Part shown: positions 1-12,490 of the stretch, piece by piece
Layout of the letters: the number at the start of each line of letters is the position of its first letter
Position numbering within the stretch: position 1 is the stretch's first letter
Source: Eonycteris spelaea
Taxonomy: Eukaryota > Chordata > Mammalia > Chiroptera > Pteropodidae
Length of the DNA stretch: 64,000 nucleotides
Reading direction: 5' to 3'
Assembly: GCA_003508835.1 (NCBI GenBank)
Contig: PUFA01000034.1
Location: 9,202,501 to 9,266,500, forward strand
The notes under the pieces: model-generated
Told to the model about the DNA's origin: nothing
Databases searched by the model: none
What the model saw: the letters and a program-made list of their open reading frames with translations, nothing else
Translations under genes and position numbers: made by a program

Positions 1-850
1 TCAAATGGTGTTTCTATACATTAGCTTAAAATATTTTACATTTGAGTGTCCAGGCAGTGATATTGAAAGAATTTAAGGAAATATATTCATAGTCAACAAG
101 CTAACATAATATTAATTCTTTATTTACTCCAGTATAGAACACTCTACACCATGATATCTTACAGTAGAGATGTTAGAGCAAAGAAAATATATATGGTGGT
201 TTCATATATAACCAAATTGACATTTTAATTCATGGCAAAACATGATTCGTTGAATAAATGCTGTTGGCATAATTTACTCTCCACCTCAACTAAACTCCCC
301 AACAATTAAGTTTCATACTCAATGTTTACAAATTATTTGGGGAAAGATGTCATAGATTGAAAAGCAAATGGTAGATTAGAGCTAACTAACCAGAACATAT
401 GTGACAGGCCAAGTGTCTTTTCCCCTAATACACAAATTCTTTCTCTTAATTCATAAGAAAAAGTCAAACAAGCAAAAAAAAAAAAAACCAAAAAACAAAA
501 AAAGGCCAAACATATGAACAGGGAATTCACAGGCCAGAAAACGCAATCATCAACAAACACCTGAAAATACGCACAACCCACTGGTAGTATGAAAACGCAA
601 CTTGAGCGAGACCATTCTTCCACTTCAGGTTGTCATTGTTAGAGCGACAGAATTTAGTGTCGTTGACGATCGAGCTGCAACTGGCAATCTCATAGATAGC
701 TGATGAGAATGTCAACTGCTACAATCTTTTATGAAATTAATCTGGAATATCTCCTGCAAATGAAAAAATCCATATGCTTATAAAATTCCACACAGAGGAA
801 GGTAGCCAATAGAAATAAAAACCAGTATGTAAGAATATGTTTAAGAATTT
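1..850. other. AT-rich intergenic DNA, no gene seen
   Basis: AT-rich single-copy-looking sequence with a short A-rich tract near 474-505. The open frames here are short, lack recognisable domains and fall in low-complexity sequence, so none is called. Confidence 0.6.
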
Positions 851-854
851 TATT

Positions 855-1775
855 ATGGCATTATTTCCAATGTGAAAAAAAATCCACCTCTAAACAACCT
901 GAATGTTCGTTGTAAGGAACAGTTGAATAAATTATGATACACTCACACCACGTACCATTAAAAAGGACGTTAGGTATACATTATTGCTCTAGAGATATCC
1001 ATGATATGGTACTAATTGAAAAAAAAGATATTGTAGACAAATGTATGTGGTATAAAACCATTTTAAAACAAAACTCTTCCTGTGTGTTTATGCATTATTA
1101 TTCTTTTAACATAGGCACAGAGATAAAGCAGGGTTCATTACAAACTTTTATCATGCACATTGAGGGAAGAACAAAGCAGGAGGCATCATGCTTCCTGATT
1201 TCAAGCTATCCTACTACAGAGCGACAGTCATTAAAAGAGTATGGTACCGGCATAAAAACAAATCAGCTAGTAGAGCAGAGTAGAATAGACTTGAAAGCCC
1301 AGAAATAAACTCAACCATATATGGTCAACTAATATTTGACAAGGGATCCTTGGAGAAAAGAGAGAAGACAGTTCCCTCAATAAATGGTGCAACAATTGGA
1401 AAGTCACATGTAAAAGAATGAAACTGGGCTCATATCCGACACTACTCACAAAAATTAACTCAAAATCCATCATACCCTTAAAGGTAATTCTTGAAACCAT
1501 GAAACTCCTGGAAGAAAACATAGGGATAAAGCTCCTTGACATGCGCTTTAGTAATGACTTTTTAGATATGACGCATAAAACACAAGTAACAAAATAAAAG
1601 ATAAACCAGTGGGATGATTACAAACTAAACAGCTTCTATGCAACAAAAGAAACCATCACCAAAGTGATTGTATTGTACTCATTTACATGAGTACATGTAA
1701 ATCAAACCATTGTGCTATATGCCTTAAACTTATACAGTGATGTATGTCACTAATTTCTCAATTAAACTGGGAACA
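855..1775 (+). mobile_element. Degenerate L1 LINE fragments (ORF2 3' end plus 3' tail)
   Basis: The stretch at about 1165-1670 reads like the last part of an L1 ORF2 in the forward direction: phrases for a cast-off reverse-transcriptase C-terminus can be followed across frames, interrupted by stops. It ends at about 1700-1770 with a tail typical of mammalian L1 (a 'ttgtgctatatgccttaaac' type motif). The piece at 855-1080 resembles an L1 3' untranslated region and may be a second copy. The element is dead and internally deleted. Family assignment rests on remembered consensus, not on a search. Confidence 0.65.
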
Positions 1776-1789
1776 TATTCACAAAATAT

Positions 1790-4470
1790 ATATTATTTTA
1801 ACATTTCATGTGATAGGTATCTTACTGTAAAAAAAAATTATACAAGAAATTTCTATTTGCTTATAATTGATAAATATAGCATAAATAATTTTTAAAAATA
1901 AAACAGAACTAGAAAAACTCAGAATAGTTACTCTTAAGCATTTTTAAGTAAATTTCATTGCATCTTGAGTATAAACATTTAAGTTTCCTATGAATTAAAA
2001 AGATTTGTAGCAAATGACTAAAACAACTAAGCAGATTTAAACAAGGAAACTATAACTAATACAAGGATGAAAATTCTAATGAAAATGTACTCTAAACATT
2101 CAAAGGATAAACATTAAAATTATTTGGAAAGAACTTAAATTTCCATTTAGAAACAATCAAGTTAATGGGCTACTATACAATGAAAGGTTGTGTTATGATT
2201 AAAAAGTTTAAATTATATTTGCAAAGATTTTACAGAAACTTGAAAAATGCTAAAGATATATTATCTTTAAAAAGTGAGCTATAAATGTTTTATGCTTATG
2301 ATTACAACCAAGGAAAATGACGGTAACAATGACAGCAATAATAACACAAATTTTATATAGAAAAAAGGCCAAAAAGAAATAGAATAAAATGTCAACAAGC
2401 AAGTTATTTTTGGGATTTGTGTAATATAGAATCTGTGTCCTTTTTTTCTGTTTTCTGTTTTTTCCAAATATTTTTAAATAATTGTTACAATTATACAGCA
2501 CTTCATTATTATAAATGTATTCGAGTTTTATTTAAGTATGTTTAGGGCTTTATTTAGGGATGAATGCAGTGCTACACTATTATTTACAATAATAAAGTAT
2601 TACATAATATATGTATAAACAAGGACTTTATATGTTATTACATGCAACATCTTTTATACCTAAATAATAGTAATTATTAATTATTAAATTATTACTAATT
2701 CCTAGTACCAAGTGCCAAATACTAATACCGGTATTTAGTAGAATACCAGTAATTATATAAGGGTAGTTACATATGAAATTTGCATAGTTCATATTTGAAT
2801 GATCATATAATAGATTCTATATACGTAGCAATAATGACATTATTTATAATATTATTATAGTATTTTACTCTTTAATAATAATAGCTATTCAGTAAATAGT
2901 AGTAATTATTAAAGGATAAAGAGATAAGTATTATAAGGCAATAAATAATATTTGGACAGCTAACCTAACCCTGTAACTGTATAAAATATTTATTTCCCAG
3001 AGCTGAAACCTCATAGAAAATTTCTTTCAACTCTTAAATACCAGGCTTCATTAGCAGTGTGGAATTTCAGCCCCCATTGACTAACCCCTGCCGTTCTGTG
3101 CTGACATTCCTGTGCATTAGCTTAAAGCAGTTTCTGTTTACAGTGTCCAGGGCTTTTGAAAAAAGTCATGTGAACAATCAAAAGGAAAGCTTGATTCAGT
3201 TAACCCAGCACAGCACCCTCTCTCATGGCATGCCATAGCAGGGAGGTTAAATATCACCGTGTGACTGATGCAATACAGACAGAAAGTCAGGGGGAAAACA
3301 GAAATATTGTCCCATGCAAACTTACTGAACCATCACTTGGCATCTCAGAGCCTTTGTCCCTCAAACTATTAACAGATATCCTGTTTCCAGTTGATCCTGT
3401 AATGTAGAGACATAATGACACGTCAATAAATATTCCTACTTCTGATTCCTCCCTTCTACATATAGTTGAATGTTGGTGCTGTCCTCACCATGTCCACTTG
3501 TCAATTAGCAAACTTGGTGGCAATAAAGTTACAGGCCAGCTAATGATATCAAGGATCAAGGCCTTACTAGTACCCTCCCCACCAAATCCCCTTATTATTT
3601 TTGTTGATCTGCTAACTCACTAAAATAAGATGCCTTGACTCCCACCAGCCTTCAAGAAAGGGTTTTTGCCTGAGTTGACAAGGAACCAAATAAAGTCATC
3701 AGATGCAAAGGAAACATTTTTTCAGCATCCACTATGCACCAGAATTTTTTGAGTTTTAATGCATGGAAACCCATTCAAACTAGGGTATGTAAAATGGAGA
3801 GGGAGATGCAATCGTTTAAGGCATAAGGGAAATCTCCCAGAACTCAAGGGTCATAATGGTACAAGTCTAGGAACAGACAGTCCTAAACCAAAGCCTTGTC
3901 CCCATTTCTCAGGCCTCGCTCACCGCCTCTACCAATGCCTCAATTTGTTTCTCACTAGTATTGGTTCTCTCTCTCTCTCATGCCCTTTCATTTAAGTTTT
4001 GGCTTCCTCATCTCTTACTTAGCCCAATTTAGCTGTCTCAGCCTTAATCTAAATGACCTTTCAGCCTCCCACTGATTAAGATATTCCTCTGGGTCTCTTA
4101 GCTCAGATTCTAGCAAGAGGGCATGTGATCATTGAATTCATGAATGAATATGTGCGTGAATAAATTGACCAATAAATGAATAAATTCAGTATTACTCTCC
4201 TTTGAGTTAGAACATTTATTGAAGATAAGCCATTGAACTCACTTGTTTCCCTGAGATATCCACAATCTGCTAACAGGGTAGCAGATTGTGCCATTCATTT
4301 CCTCACGATGCTGTATTATGTAATATTTTGATGTGGTTTCTGTGTAATATTCTATATAATATATAATTATGTAATATTTCAAAGGTTCTATTTAAAGTCC
4401 TCCATATTTATGCTTCCAAACTATATCTCCTAAATTCACATCATGCTGAAGTAACATCCATTAAAGTGTA
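1790..4470. other. AT-rich intergenic DNA
   Basis: No gene is supported. The part from about 2500 to 2960 is extremely AT-rich with many TTA/TAA runs (low complexity). From 3000 to 4470 the base composition is more mixed and looks single-copy, without splice-bounded coding potential that I can recognise. Confidence 0.55.
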
Positions 4471-4474
4471 GCAA

Positions 4475-4625
4475 AACAAAGGATTATATCTTATAGGTCA
4501 GGTGCTTGCTAAGTACTTTATTTCATTTAATCCTTACAACACCTAAAGAATAGGTACTATTAGATGCCCAAATGAAGAAACTTAGCCACAAAGGGTTTAG
4601 AAGTCATTTTAACAATGTCACAGTG
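4475..4625 (-). repeat. MIR SINE fragment
   Basis: The sequence follows the reverse-complement core of a mammalian-wide interspersed repeat: a 'tttaatccttacaacacc' segment, then a 'ggtactatta' and 'gaagaaactta' segment, then a weak match to the 'aatgtcacag' part. It is diverged, as expected of this old family. Confidence 0.7.
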
Positions 4626-7145
4626 GAGAGAGAATTCCCACGGGGTTTCTCTGACGATAGTTCATGTGCTGAGCCATTGCCCAACATAGACTACTTTGTA
4701 CTCCTCAGTGAAATAAGACTTTTAAGTCCTGCGTTATATAAATCTAGCTAATACAAATATTTTGCTAAAGTTTTAGCCATCAGTTAAACATTGTGACTAG
4801 TTAGTAGTTAACTTGAAAATACAGTAGAGTTGGCAAAATGAGATGATATCTGTCATCTTTAAAGTTTCTTTTAAGCACGTTAGATTTTTTTAAATACTTG
4901 CAGTTGACTAAGAACTCTGCATTTTGCAAGAAGATGCTCGTATCAGCCCCAATACTGTTACCAGTTAGTGTTTGCAGAATAGAGCTGAAGTTATCATCTT
5001 ATTCATAGTGAATTGTCATATCATTTAAAAGCTATTAGCCACTACTTTAAAATATACAGACATTCCCATGATTTAAAAAGTAAATCCAATATATAATTTT
5101 GAATATGTTCTTTCCTTTGGACTGTTTGCAATTATGAGATATTTTGATATTTTTGAGTACATTACTTTGATACTATCACCAATAAACTACTGAATCACTG
5201 CAATCCATTTTTACTTTACTATAAAATCCCCTGGCCTTATTACCTGAGGTCATGGCATTTGCCCTTTAGAGCATCTTCTTTTTTTCATATAGCACTTCTA
5301 ACCATTCCAGACAAAAGATGGCCTTTCTCGTCTTCTAAATACCCAATAAAGAAAGATCTGTCTTCATCATCTACACAATGGCCTCAATTCTCCATTTCCC
5401 ATAGGGCACAAATGTTGGTCTGAAACTATATTACATCATTCATAATTCCATGTTGCATTTATTGAGTGAGTTGAGCTCTAACTTCAGCAGAGAGGCAACT
5501 GGCAGGTTCTAGGAAATCACAGTTTACTTCTCTTTTAGCTCTATTTTTTCTACTCTGTTAGAATCTTAACTCTAAAGGAATACCATTTCATACCATCATG
5601 GTATCTTACATCACGAGGTTTTCTACTCTCTCATAAAGACAATTATATTGGCCAATATCATTTGGCATGGATCTGACTCGAATACCTTCCTCAGGCTTAC
5701 AGGTTCTTTTACTAACCTTGCTTAAATTTCAAGTATAACTCAAGTTTGTAGAGCTATTGAGAGAGAAGTCAAAGGCAAATGGGGCTTTAATATTAGAGTG
5801 TAGAGGAGACATTTCTGCATGACTTTTCTTTTTAAAAAAAGCAGAATATTGAGTTCATCATTCAAGTCTTTCCCTTCTAATCCACTGCAACGAAAAATAG
5901 TCTCTTTTGCTAGGAATTTTCCTTTTGTTCTTTGATTAGCACAAGCAAAACACCAATTCTCAATCCATAAAGTATAGGGAAAAAAAGCTTCTTAAAGATT
6001 TATTGGCTTAGCAGAAAAAGATATTAAGAAAAATAATATTAGCTGATAAAACTTTCCCTAGGTGAGATGTTTCTATCAACCTGCAAAGGAGAGAAAATAA
6101 GAACTGTAAGATGGTAGTCTGAGCTCTTTGCAAGATTTCTGTATCTTTTTACTGTTATGCCTATATCGAGGTTTCTCAAGACAGCAATTTCACTTCCAGC
6201 AATTAATTAAAACAATAATTAAAATAACGAGATGAGATGTATCCCTTGTTCCTTACTCCCTTGCAAATTGTACACTATGCAGCAGAGGCTTTTTGCTTCT
6301 GCCTAGATGTGATGTGAGGCCCTCCCCTCACTCAGTTATCTTGCAAATTAGAAACCAGCCATAACATTAAGAACTACACTGTTACCGTTATTTTGATTAA
6401 TTCTCTTCTTCCAGAACACATGTCTAGATGATGGCATCTGTTCTGAAGAGCATCTATCTGGAGAGCTACGGTTCCTATTTTTTTCTCTCTGTGTATATAA
6501 AATTCATTGTCATGAAATAGGTTTTAAACATAGTAATAAATATTTGATTTAATTGACCTACAGGATAATGTCAGTCCTTTAAGACTTTAAACGGAGGAAA
6601 AGAGACCTGAGAACAGTGTAACTAAAGCATCTCCCTCTATTTTATTTTTCCAATCACATGACTAACGTAAATTGTCAGCATGGTTTGAAATTGTAGCAAC
6701 AATTGATTAATAAATTGTCCATTTACTGCCGTTCCCACAGTAGAATCCTACATAGACTGTGGGTGTTCGATAATGTACATTTTAATTAACGATTTCTTTT
6801 CTCTGAAGCTGAAATGCCAATATGATCACAGTGCATTTGCTGAGGACAGAGTTCAGCAGAGCCTCTGAAGGGTAGAACTAAAATAGAAGACAACAGCCTG
6901 CCCACCACAGGAGACCTGTGGGTCAATTAAACCATCTCCCTCAAAATGTTCGGTCAAGAAGGGACTGTCAAGAGTCCCTTCTCACGAATAACTTCTTGAT
7001 CGCCTTTGTTGTACACGTGCACTATGGCTACAATGGACTGAACTAGATGTTTAGGTCTTTATGTCTTCATTTTCTGCTCAGAAGTTGCCCCTGTTGGCAT
7101 CATTCATACTTTGTACCAGCTGTTGTCACCTCACAGGCAACGTAC
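4626..7145. other. Intergenic DNA, no gene seen
   Basis: AT-rich sequence with no coding region, RNA gene or clear repeat that I can support. Short polypurine and polypyrimidine runs occur but no ordered structure. Confidence 0.5.
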
Positions 7146-7149
7146 ATGG

Positions 7150-7318
7150 TGCAGGAATCAGATGGAACTGGGCTTTGAAACTGAATTTCCACTTACTAGC
7201 TGTGTGACCATGTGTAAATCGTTGGACTGAGCCTCAGTTCCTTCATCTGTAAAATGGGCATTCAATGAAGCATTGACCTGTCAAGTACCAGGCACAAAGA
7301 GGTATTCAATAAATAGGA
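7150..7318 (+). repeat. MIR SINE
   Basis: A good forward MIR match: the 'cttactagctgtgtgacc' core, the 'cctcagttccttcatctgt' segment, 'aaaatgggc', and the 3' end 'attcaataaatagg'. This ordering is diagnostic for MIR. Confidence 0.85.
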
Positions 7319-7319
7319 A

Positions 7320-8285
7320 CTGTTCTTCTCTCTTTGGGCACCCGGATCCAATCTGGTTTGGCACCTTGATCATCTTATATTTAAATGTTATAGAACTTTA
7401 TCCTTGCATGGTTCTTTAGGAGAAACATGGCATAAGCGTTCTAGATTTTCTGCAATGAATCTGTATAAATTTTTAAACCAAAGGCAGGATGGAAAAATCT
7501 CTATTTTATTTTGCTTCAAGATGGCATCCCCATGCTGAGCACACATCTTTGACTTCCTTCTCTCTGGAAATCTCATTAAAATAATAGTCTGGGAATAAAA
7601 ACTAAGCTATTCAGAGGGTGGTATTTGCCGATAAGAGATTTAAACAAAGTTCTGTAAGACAGCAGCACATGGAAGTTGATTTTTTTTAACGGCTGAGGAG
7701 ACCATAGTCTGTAGTATTTTAGGAGGTAGGGCTGCAGTGGAGAAGGGAATCAAAGGGAACCAGTGTGGTGCTGGGGTCAGGTATGGTAGACAGGTATAAC
7801 AGAGGGCAGGGAGGAGCTCAAAACAGAGGGATAAACGGAAAGTTGAGTACGAAGCAGTTAACTCCTCACCTACCTCTCTCATCCCCACAGAGAGTACATG
7901 CCATTTAGCATTTATTCCCAGGGAAAAAAACCCAAGGAGTCTCTTCTAAAGAAACAAATTCTCAGCTGAAAATCAGGACCACAAGCAAAGGTTTTCCAGG
8001 TTTTGTCATTGGTGGGTCCCCAGAGAAAATCCACCTCCTAGACCACATCCTACCAGTCAACAAACTCCACATATATACTCAGATTTCCTATTCAGCCTTT
8101 CTATTAGACAAGAAAGTTGATCTGAAAGAAAATATACATACTTCAAGTAATATGAGACCTTTCGAAAATCTCTATTAGTACTTTCAGAAAGTCTATAAGA
8201 CATAACATTCCTAAAAAGTACTTATATGTAGGGGCCCTCAAGAAACAAGAACCAAACTTCCAGTTATAAGATAAATAAGTCATGG
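7320..8285. other. Intergenic DNA, no gene seen
   Basis: An 82-codon minus-strand frame occurs at 7640-7888, but it has no recognisable domain and no splice context, so I do not call it. Confidence 0.45.
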
Positions 8286-8289
8286 GGAT

Positions 8290-8545
8290 GTAATATTCAG
8301 CATAATAATTATAGTAACAGTACTGCTTTGTATATTTGAAAATTTCTAAGAGAGTAAATCTTAAAAGTTCTCATTATAGAAAAATTGTAATTTGTATGAT
8401 AGATGTTAATGAAACTTATTACAATAAGTTTCAAATCTCACAATATATACATCTATCAAATCATTATGTTGTACACCTTAAGCTAATACAATGTTATATG
8501 TCAGTTATATCTCAATTTTAAAAAAGAAAAAAATTAAACAACAAT
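8290..8545 (+). mobile_element. L1 LINE 3' end fragment with A-rich tail
   Basis: The text around 8325-8525 matches the terminal 3' untranslated part of mammalian L1 elements: 'tgttgtacaccttaagctaa' followed by a 'gttatatgtcagttatatct' segment and an A-rich tail to about 8545. Only the 3' end is present, the usual outcome of 5'-truncated insertion. Confidence 0.75.
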
Positions 8546-8613
8546 GAAAAAAATTTGGTAATAAAAATTTTTTAATCAATAGAATAGTTAGAAGATAAAG
8601 CCAAGGAATTCTA

Positions 8614-8625
8614 CCCCCCCCCCCC
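8614..8625. repeat. Poly-C run (12 C)
   Basis: Twelve consecutive C residues. One of several long G/C homopolymers in the window. Confidence 0.9.
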
Positions 8626-10865
8626 ACCCTCAAGAAAAGGATAGCAATAACAACAAAATAGAAAAAAAAAAGATAATAGGAGGAAAAAAGGATACAGAGG
8701 ATTAATTCATTCAACTAATACAAATTTTAATAAGGGGCCTTTAGGAGTCAAGAAGACTAAATGAAAAAAAGATGACCTATGTACAATGTTTTACTTCCAT
8801 TGTATTTTTCTTTATGCCCAATTACATGTCTTAAATATTTTTAGTAAAATAATTTCCAAAGACCCAGACTTAGTTATATCATTGTAAAATTTCAGAGCAC
8901 CAAGAATAAAATATTCTAAATCTGCTAGAGAGAAACAGGTCATCCAAAGAAAATGAAACTGAACTGCATTAGCCTTCTCAGCAACAAATTTATGAGGAAA
9001 AATAATTTTGAACCAAGATTGCCATGCAAAAACTATCAACTTTGAAGGGAAATGGTTGTTTTTCTTTTTTGAGACGTGAGAGCTCAGAGTTTACTTTGCA
9101 CTATTTCTGAAGATATTACTTGAAAATGAATACCAATAAAAAGCATAATATGGGATACAAAAACTGTGTCACTAGCCAGGAACCTAAAGAAAACAAATTT
9201 CCAGGCAACAATTGATTAGCTATTATGAAAAAAAAAAAAAATCGGTCCAAATTAGAATGTGAAATCAAAGGACTTCAAGGAGACACTCTTCAAGAAGTAA
9301 AAGAAGAAAAAAAATCCAATCAGTATAATACATAAGATAGTCAGAATATAGTGAACAAGGCATACTATTTTCATTCACCAGCAACAATAACAATAGACAA
9401 AGCAATTAGAAACTAGGGAAAGAAATCAATTAAAAATGATAATTCAAATACACAGCCCTGAATTGGAGTGTGGTTCTGAAAAACCGATAGAATCTAAGAA
9501 AGGAGAAGCCATTTGACTTTGATGCCTAGAACATCTCCCTTGGAAAGGTTCAAAGTTCATGAAAGGGAAGCCACAAAGAGGGATATATTTATAGCACATT
9601 ACAAGGCTCTGTGATAAACCAGTCATGATTCATAAAAGAGGAAACATTGTGTTTTCCATTTTTAACACGTAGAATCCACTGATAGACAATGCAGAGACGG
9701 TTCGTTTACAATTACAAAACAGAATACAAACTTATCAACATTGACAACACACAGGTCGAAGAAGAGCTAAAAGAGGGCGGGAAATGGAGGAAAGAGCTGT
9801 GGAAGAGAGAGCAAGGGTGTTCACATCCTCATCATAAAACATGAGCAATCAGAAGAGACTCTTAGAAGCCAATGGAATAAGCAATAGTTTTTACAGGATA
9901 CTATTTACAGTTATAAAGAAACTAAAAATAGTGATACGAATTGGGACAGTGAGGGAGCTAAATCCTCACTCATGATAGCAGAAAATCGATATATAATATC
10001 CAAAATTGACAAATCAAGAAGTGGTAACGTAAGTCTAGAATTCAGAGATGCATTAAGTGACCCCTAACAGAACTTAGCAACGTAAATGATTGACAATTGC
10101 TGCTTCTAGAAAGAGGCCGGGAAGTAAGTAGCAATGATGTGGGGGTCTGGCTCGTCCTCACTGTAAGTTTTTCTGAACTGCTTGAGTTTTTTAACTGTGT
10201 GTTTTATTGCTTGGATTAAAAGCATATCAAAATTTTAAAAGTCTAAGTTATGATTTTTTTACCCCATTTATAGAAAAATAATAGAGACACTCAAAACTGT
10301 AGGCCTCTCCACAGCTGCAACAAAATAAAACTGCGTTTTGGAATCATAATGCAGATATATTTTGAGACATTGATACGCTTTTATTAATGAAAAATTACAC
10401 TGTGTAGGAGACAGTGTCAGTGGTGAGTTTAATCTTATTTCAGTTTTTTAAATTTTGAGTGAAAACATGATGAGCAGCATCTTACTACCCAAATATTTGA
10501 TTAAACTGAATATTTTTCTCTGTATAGCTTCTTGTGAATTTACATGGTCCTCAAAATTTGGCAAAATCAAAGAAAATGTGCTACTTTGATTCATTGGAGA
10601 AGTTAATATAAAGAACTGAGGGCGAAAATCTGCACTTGAAACATTTTTTTAAATATAAAAACTGCTCATTTAGAATCAACCGCTGTTATATTTGATTATC
10701 GTACATATAAACAGTTTAGGTTTTTAAATGTGACAGCCTTAATTTATTTTTTTTTTTAAGGAAAAGAGAAGTAACCCAGAAAGGCTTATGTCTTTTTTAC
10801 TAATTGAAAGTGAGTCTGCACATTTAATGTTTCTCTTACGTCTAATAGGCCGATTATAATGTAAC
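8626..10865. other. AT-rich intergenic DNA with probable decayed LINE remnants
   Basis: From roughly 9250 to 10240 there are A-rich, lysine-codon-rich stretches. They end in a segment (10100-10240) that resembles the 3' end of HAL1/L1-type elements. Divergence is too high for me to set borders. No gene is supported. Confidence 0.35.
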
Positions 10866-10869
10866 TTGA

Positions 10870-11240
10870 TGACATTTATCACAGGTTGGGTTTCCCAGAA
10901 GCAGATGCCGCAGCATAGCTTGGAGTGCAGGGCATTTATTTGGGGTCACTGCCTGTAAAAGCAGGTGGGAAGAACTGAGGAGAGATGATGAACTGCACTG
11001 CAGACCCCATAAAGCCACTGGGCCAGTGGGGAGTTCTGAAGCAAAAAATTGCCTAATAACATTGCCCCTCATTGGACCGAAATGGCTGGGCCTTTATACC
11101 CCACCTCTGGACACAGGGACTAGGAGCCATCAGCTGGAAGCTGTGTTCCGATCAACCTCCCCAGAGCTGAGTACTGAACCCTCCTTGACTGGGATCTAGG
11201 GAGCGCATCTCCACGTGTGCCTCACCACTGACCTTTGAGA
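10870..11240. repeat. Unidentified dispersed repeat, copy 1
   Basis: Begins with a 'gggtttcccagaagcagatg' segment. A related phrase begins copy 2 near 19838, in the same orientation. Both continue with a similar order of words about counts and purine-rich text. I recognise it as a medium-reiteration mammalian repeat but cannot name the family with confidence. Confidence 0.4.
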
Positions 11241-12300
11241 GTTAAATGCAAAAAAGCACTGATCTGTGTCATTGTAGAGAAACACATTTGGTAAGCGAGC
11301 ATGTGGGTCACTGTGACCTGCCCCACAGCAGCTGCAGGACATGGTTTGCAGGCTGTCTCAGCCATCCCTGCTTTTGCTCAAAAGTGACTTCAGGATCCTC
11401 GGCTCCAGGCACCTGCAAACGTCCTCTTGTCAGCGTGTGTTGACTCTGCCTCCTTTGGTGCTGGATCTTGACTCCACCTTTCAACTCAGCCTCATCCGAT
11501 TCACAGCCTGGTTTTCAACTGTTGTGATACTGCTTGCAGGAACCTCACCCAAACACTAGGTAGAAACACTAGGCAGACCTCCAGACAGGTTCCGTGGCAC
11601 CTCTCCCTATGGCCCTAATTGTCAGGGGCAGGGCATGGCACGCATGGCACCAGAGGCTGGGCAGCCAGAGAATTCAGTAAAGACGAAGCAAGTCCACCCC
11701 CAGCTGCAAGTGGCTTCAGAGGTCATTGGGCCAATTACTCATCCATTCGATGTTACTACCCGCAACTCTAATTTTCGTTAAGGGGGTCAACCACCCTCTT
11801 TCTCAGATCACAGCGAGGCTGATCCAACCCCTTTGTGCCTGTGGTAGTCCTGTGGCCCAGGTCTGGCCAATCAGCCAATCTGGATGTAGTAACTGAGTCA
11901 GAAATGGAAACTTGACCCAGCCAGGGCAATAAAACTCTACTCCAATAATTTCTATTAGAAATTATTGGAAGGGGTGCTTTCTCTCCTTGAGAAGTGCTCT
12001 ATGTAAGGCTAATTTAAACCTCGATTCAGTCATTTCTGAAATGGACATTTCAGCTACAGAAGCCAATTAATTCCTTTCTATGCCTAAACCAATTTAAAAT
12101 GGATGTTTCTATCTGTACCCCAAAGAGTCTGGGCTAATGCAAATCCTCTCACAACCTACAACCTAAGTGCTGGTCCAGCTGATATGATGGGGGAACTCGC
12201 CACTCTTGCTTAACAGCAAATCAAAAGTTTCTTTGTAAGTTCACCCTTTATTCTGCCCTTGGAGCCATAGTGGGCATAGGCATTCATCCAAATATTTTGT
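11241..12300. other. Intergenic DNA
   Basis: Moderate GC with no supported gene. A short perfect inverted repeat sits at about 11945-11970 (an 'aataatttct' / 'agaaattatt' pair); a transposon terminus is possible but unproven. Confidence 0.4.
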
Positions 12301-12304
12301 CTAC

Positions 12305-12490
12305 ATCAGTGGTTCTCAACCTTGGCAGCACATCACAATCAACTGGGAAACGTGCAAATTGGAGATTCCTGGGCCTCTCACCCTGGGTCTACAGAATCCA
12401 AGTATCTGGGTTTGTGGCCAAGGGCTGTGTCTTTTTTTTAAAAGCTATGTAGACAGTTTTAACCTACCAGATTTGAAAGCCACTGATCCA
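12305..12490 (+). mobile_element. MER5A-type non-autonomous hAT DNA transposon
   Basis: Starts with 'cagtggttctcaacc', continues with 'cacatcacaatcaactggg' and a 'gattcctgggcct' segment, and ends with 'tttgaaagccactg'. The start and end form the imperfect terminal inverted repeats expected of MER5A (hAT-Charlie). Internal order matches the family. Confidence 0.85.
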